Shown: positions 59,573 to 64,000 of the stretch, piece by piece | Layout of the letters: the number at the start of each line of letters is the position of its first letter | Numbering within the stretch: position 1 is the stretch's first letter | Assembly (NCBI GenBank): GCA_022539475.1 | Contig: VCMS01000025.1 | Location: 542,111 to 606,110 of the forward strand | Direction of reading: 5' to 3' | DNA: 64,000 nt | Origin: Gracilaria domingensis | Taxonomy: Eukaryota > Rhodophyta > Florideophyceae > Gracilariales > Gracilariaceae | The notes under the pieces: generated by a model | What the model saw: only the letters and a program-made list of their open reading frames with translations | Told to the model about the DNA's origin: nothing | Database searches by the model: none | Program-made: the position numbers and the translations under genes

Positions 59573-62500
59573 GGCGGCGGGAGCGGCGCGCGTGCGCGCG
59601 ATGACTCATCCGCTGCACGCTCCCAAGCGGCGTCATGCGCCGATCGCTGCCCGCCGGTCAATCGCTGATCGCGCCGCTGCTCAGGTCGCTTCGGATTGCT
59701 GTGCGCGTGCGCCACGTGGCGCAGTCTACACGTGTCGCGTTGTGGCGCCTTTCGTCACCCTGACGCTCTCTGACGCCTCTTGTGGTGCACACGTAGCTGC
59801 ATATGCTCTTTGACCGCGAAACGCCAAACTGCACCGCGACGCGTTCCAACAGTCCTTTCGCTGCGCTGTAACCTTACCCCCAAAGCGCCGAAGCTATACT
59901 GCTTCGCCCACGAGCAGACCCACGTGCCTGTGTGCCCTCGGCGTCACCTTCCGCCCGAGTCTCGAAAACTTTTGTTCTATCAACCCCTTGTCCTGTGCAG
60001 GAACCCGTTACGCAGCAAAAAGCTCACATGTTCCTTCTCGGAAATGTCTCATGAGTCCTCTCTCGCAAAACCAAGTTCGATTCAGCCTCCTTGGTCTGAT
60101 ATCGCCAAGCTAAAAATTACCTTCTGTCAAGATGAGTCTTAAGTAATACCCTTTATCGTACTGGAACTTGCCATTATATTCAACATCACTCCTTGTTACT
60201 ACGCATCGTACTATTCATCGTAACGTTAGCCTCGTAAACGAGCCGTTGCTGTCGCTTAAAACTTCCGGCCACAAACCGTACGTTTTTGATGAGCATCACC
60301 TCACCACCATTGAGCCCACACCTTGTGCACCACTCACCCGCCCACCCACCCAAGCCCACGTGCGAGTCTATCGTGACACACCCATAACACCCTCGCAGCT
60401 CATGATCGCGTGTAGACGAAAGCAGCTATCATAGAGTACCCCAAAAGCATCATACCACAATCATGCACTTGCCAGTGTGTGGAGCACCCCGGGGGCTTGG
60501 GTCTCAAGACGTCAGCGTCAAACCGCACCGCCATTCATCGTCGCCTGCAAAATCGGTGTCCACATGTTGCCGTTGCCAACAAGCTTTCTCGCGACCTTGT
60601 AAAATACCGTGTGGAAGCTTGCAGCGGCTCTTGCAGACACCCACCCACTATCACCCACATCCATGCGAGAGCGTTTTCTATATTCTTTGCGGGAACCTGC
60701 CGTCAAGCCGCATTTTAATGGGTGTATGGGAGTCAGTAGACAGTTCCAATCACTGCTTGACTCTCCCTTGCGCTGGAATTCGCGCCAAAAGAGCATACGA
60801 CTGCTAGCTGTATGGTCAGGATGAGGGTGAATGACAACCCAAGCCTGTGACCGTTAACTTGACAGCTGCGTGGGTTGTCGTTTACGTCCTGAACCAGCCC
60901 GCGTATCACACCAACTCCAGAGCACCATCACTTCACGTGGAGGAATACGCACGCGTCAGACTACAAAGCCGACGACGTGGGTGCCACCTCACCAGACGAT
61001 TCTCGAAACAAAGACGAGCGCGGCCTGAGGTTATGTCGCCTACGCCACCCCTATCCTCACTGCGGGCCCCACAGTGCAGTACTACCGTCGTGACAGCGTC
61101 ACACACAAGTCCCTACGCCGTCGCGTCTCAAACACGTCGCGCAATGCGGCGTTTTGGCTGCGCTGTGGTGAACAGTTTCCTAATCCAGGCTGTGTGTGTA
61201 CGCGGGTCTTGTCACGCCTCTCTGCACATGCGCACGGCGCCGCCGTCTCTCCTCTGCCACTGCACCCCAAACATCATCTCCGTCGTGCTTGCAGCAGCTC
61301 GCTCCATCACCTTAAAGGGAAGCTGTCGTTCACTCGTTGCGGCCGCACAGTCTTCCCTCTCACACTCTTAATTTCATCCGCGCTTCTGCTCGAACACACA
61401 CTCTCAACCACATCGGTCGCTTGTTCCTCGCCGTCGCTTGCCGACGGCAATTGCCGTCGGCGCTCCGCTAAGTCTACGTGGCGCATAGGCCACGAGTTGG
61501 ATGTTCTGGGACATGGGGCGAGACAGAAGAAAGCCAAGTGCCTGCCGCGCATATCCCAGGGCGTCCAGCCCGTTACCTATGCTGCTTTTCTCGAGACTTG
61601 GCGCGGCTCGCTGACGTTCCGTTTCTATCCCTCTTCCATACACGCTTGTTGTTGCGTTGCGGTGCTTATTCTCCCTTCGCTCCGCTCGTCACTCCTCATT
61701 CTCTCTTGATTGGCAATACTCGTGCCACTGATGTATTCCAACCTTCCTCTTTTCGCCGTCGTTCAGTTTCGTCCCACGTTCGAGTCTTGTCTGTGTCTTC
61801 ACAGAGGTTTATCGTTGTTCTGGCTCACACTCACAAGAAGAGCAAATGCAAAAATGTTCCGGGAAGAAGGGATGTCACCAACTCCGCATGCATCGTGGTT
61901 CGTCGATTTGCTTTATTGCTCCCTTTATCAGCTGTAGAGTAACTTGAAGGTTACATATGTGTTGCAATGTCAAGACAGCTGCCGACATATATGTAGGGAT
62001 GATTCGTCAACCGAGTGTCCATCGGCTCCCCTTTTAATTGTAAGCAACCTTGCAAAGCATGTGCATCTGGTTATGTGCAATATAGCCGCCCCACCACTCG
62101 GGTTGGTAAGAATGTGTTACGCGAGTCATATGCTTCACAAGCAGTCCATTAAAATATACCCCACTTCACATCTTCATCCCTCTTGAGACGAGACCGTAGA
62201 AACTCTGTATTCGTTTTTAACATCGAACGCCCTCGATGAATGATTCTAGTTTTTTTGCGAGTTGGGTCCTACGAATAAACAATTCATAAAACCCTTTTGT
62301 GAAGATCAACTACTCTAGCTGACTACAAGAGCTTGCAATGAAGTGAATCAGTGAGTGTTGCAGTACGTCTCGTATATCACGTCAATCCCGCGAGGCGAAT
62401 GTGGATTTCTCTCAAGCTCTGATGGATTCTTAAAATCATTTCCTATAAGTAACACGCTAACTTTCTAGCTGTATTCTTGAAGTTTGACAGGTTCAAAAGT

Positions 62501-64000
62501 TTATGTGAGGAGTACTGGAGAACAGGCGAAAATGCTCGGGTTAGAGGTGATGGACCAAAGTACGCAGTTGACCGGAGGCAGAGATGAAATAGGTGAACAG
62601 AAAGAACGATATTCCTTGAAGTTCGCGCCAAACCACCCAAGAATCCCAAACTCTGGCTCTTGCGTGCGATAGCCCTCTGAGGATGTGACAAGTCCTATAT
62701 TCATAGCGAACCCGGGCAGCATTGTACCAAAAAGCTCATAGATGAGGCGTGTGGCCACTTGGGCTTCCACACTCTAAAGGACAAAGTCCCCATTTTGTAC
62801 TCAGCTCTAATGGAAACTTGACTAAATATAGCGGGCAGTGCAATTCCATACAGAGCCAATCTCGTCGTTCCACCAGGTACATCACATGCCTACGCGAGGT
62901 GTTGCACCCCGTTATTGGTTTTGTCAGAAGCAATCATAATTCTTTGTTCATTTGAGACTGAGAACTCGTAATTATTGGAGAAGGTTGAAGATGATATAAG
63001 TTGTTACATTCTCGAGACCATTGATAAAATCTTGTTCGAAGACAAGTCCAGCGCCCAAGCATCGAAACGAAGCTGCCCGTAAGATTATTCACCTGGTAAC
63101 CGTTACAGCTGGGAGGGATCAAATCAGATGCGGGTAAATCATACGCTCTATATCCGGAGTAGAAGCTCCGGGTTTCATATATTAAGTTCGCGCTGTTCAT
63201 GTGTTATGGAAAGAAATGCCTGGCGATAACTAACGTAATCGGAAGCGTGGGAAGAGCTAAAGAGTCTCTCTCTGTAACTTTTCTCTCAGCTCGTGGCGAG
63301 GGCTAACCTAGACTTAGTTCAGCCCCACCGCACAGAAAATATAATGTTAATGAGAGAATCTCATAAATTATGGCTGAAACGTGTTCAACTTAGCTCACGT
63401 CTTGAGAGGGATTGTAAGATGCACATGTAGGTGCCAAGAAGTATCATCCTGCCTGAGAGTTCATGGCAGGCCTGGTTCATGCAGTGTGCAATGGGCGGTT
63501 CCAGAAGTTGCGCCTATAAAACTAACATATTCCTCCCTCAATAGTACGCGAGCTTCTAGCTTTTCTCTCTCTTTTATGTGCACACTAGATTAGCCAGAAC
63601 TAAACGCAGTGCGATTCTCAAAGGAACGCCCTCTCACTAGAAAGGCCAACAATTTGTCTAGCTATTGCAGTACTTGTATTCGCAGGAATAACTTTGCCTA
63701 CTCATAGGTCTCAGGGTATCCACAGCAGATTGCGGTTCACCTTATGCTCAATATCGCCTAGTGTTATCGGACAGCATGGAATGGTCTGATGAAACCTCGG
63801 CTGCTTTGTCGGTTTGAGCAATTGAAAACGTTGAGAGACCAGGAACAACGCTTGCAGGCGTGCAAGCAGGCACAAGTTGATCCCATTTCTGATGAAACCA
63901 GTGTAGTGTCTGGAACAACATGTTCCCGTTCTCTGGAGAATCGCACCCACCGCACGGTTACGTTGTCATGAAAGCTTGATGTGCGCTTGCTAGATCTTCT
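59573..64000. other. Gene-poor right end (4.4 kb)
   Basis: No recognisable gene. From 59850 to ~61900 the + strand is C/T-rich with CACCC clusters (60340-60365) and carries unconvincing frames up to 211 codons. From 62200 it becomes AT-richer with frames below 90 codons. A minus-strand frame at 62501-62770 and a plus-strand one at 63789-63971 have ordinary amino-acid mixes but no motif. Exons of an intron-rich gene or non-coding RNA cannot be excluded. No tRNA was recognised. Confidence 0.45.

Noticed and set aside
60847-61709. Overlapping 174- and 211-codon plus-strand frames
   Set aside because: Ser/Thr/Pro/Arg composition typical of chance frames in C-rich DNA; no domain and mutual overlap.
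1-64000. CRISPR arrays, bacterial operons, Shine-Dalgarno sites
   Set aside because: The genes are eukaryotic with spliceosomal introns; no regularly spaced repeats were seen.

Overview
The window is nuclear DNA of a photosynthetic eukaryote, most likely a red alga (Rhodophyta). A plastid-lipid-associated (fibrillin) protein and a plastid-type leader peptidase imply a plastid. A secreted Hint/Hog-like protein and an oomycete/red-algal type SANT-like protein fit Rhodophyta, as do dense genes with few, short introns. Eight introns could be placed from sequence (75-203 nt), all with GTA[ACT]G donors. The red-alga assignment is an inference and no species can be named.

Layout. 1-7956 (-): VPS13 lipid-transfer protein, running off the left edge. 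8901-11699 (-): PH-domain plus CaMKK/SnAK-like kinase, sharing a GC-rich divergent promoter with a secreted Hint-domain protein (12137-13291, +). 13526-15315 (-): TBL1/HOS15-like LisH-WD40 protein. 15316-18482: gene-poor. 18483-20948 (+): NOL11-like ribosome-biogenesis protein. 21184-21996 (-): Pur-alpha. 22572-24131 (+): MYST acetyltransferase. 24430-30406: a LINE island with one nearly intact APE-RT-RNase H LINE (25416-29536, 12-bp target-site duplication) and several 3'-end relics. 30548-30973 (+): coiled-coil protein MIG-A. 32019-33473 (-): DCP2. 34226-35134 (+): atypical short-chain dehydrogenase. 36130-36897 (-): SANT/Myb-like protein. 38111-38709 (+): eL22 (three exons). 39439-41121 (+): NOT2. 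41355-42335 (+): HemK/PrmC. 42847-43110 (-): small RRM protein. 44124-44621 (+): four-TM protein. 45410-46660 (+): ENT nucleoside transporter. 47661-49071 (-): FSP1/AIF-like oxidoreductase (two exons). 49775-51135: a second LINE graveyard. 51859-52353 (-): MIG-B, paralogue of MIG-A. 52978-53682 (-): fibrillin. 54612-55871 (+): DMC1 (four exons). 56771-57760 and 57803-59572 (-): plastid leader peptidase and malic enzyme, 42 nt apart. 59573-64000: no recognisable gene.

Most genes are housekeeping: mRNA decay and deadenylation (DCP2, NOT2), chromatin (TBL1, MYST), ribosome production (NOL11, eL22), translation termination (HemK), organelle biology (fibrillin, leader peptidase, malic enzyme) and meiosis (DMC1). 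They are not functionally clustered.

The most novel signal is the MIG pair. These are two membrane-anchored coiled-coil proteins that align without gaps over about 135 residues. They share a promoter layout: CTGACAGAGG, then TATAAAAG 9-11 nt later, then GCCGCCC 45 nt after the TATA start. Both lie beside LINE relics. The Hint-domain secreted protein, the PH-CaMKK-like kinase, the dehydrogenase lacking its catalytic Tyr-Lys pair and the 42-nt gene spacing also merit follow-up.
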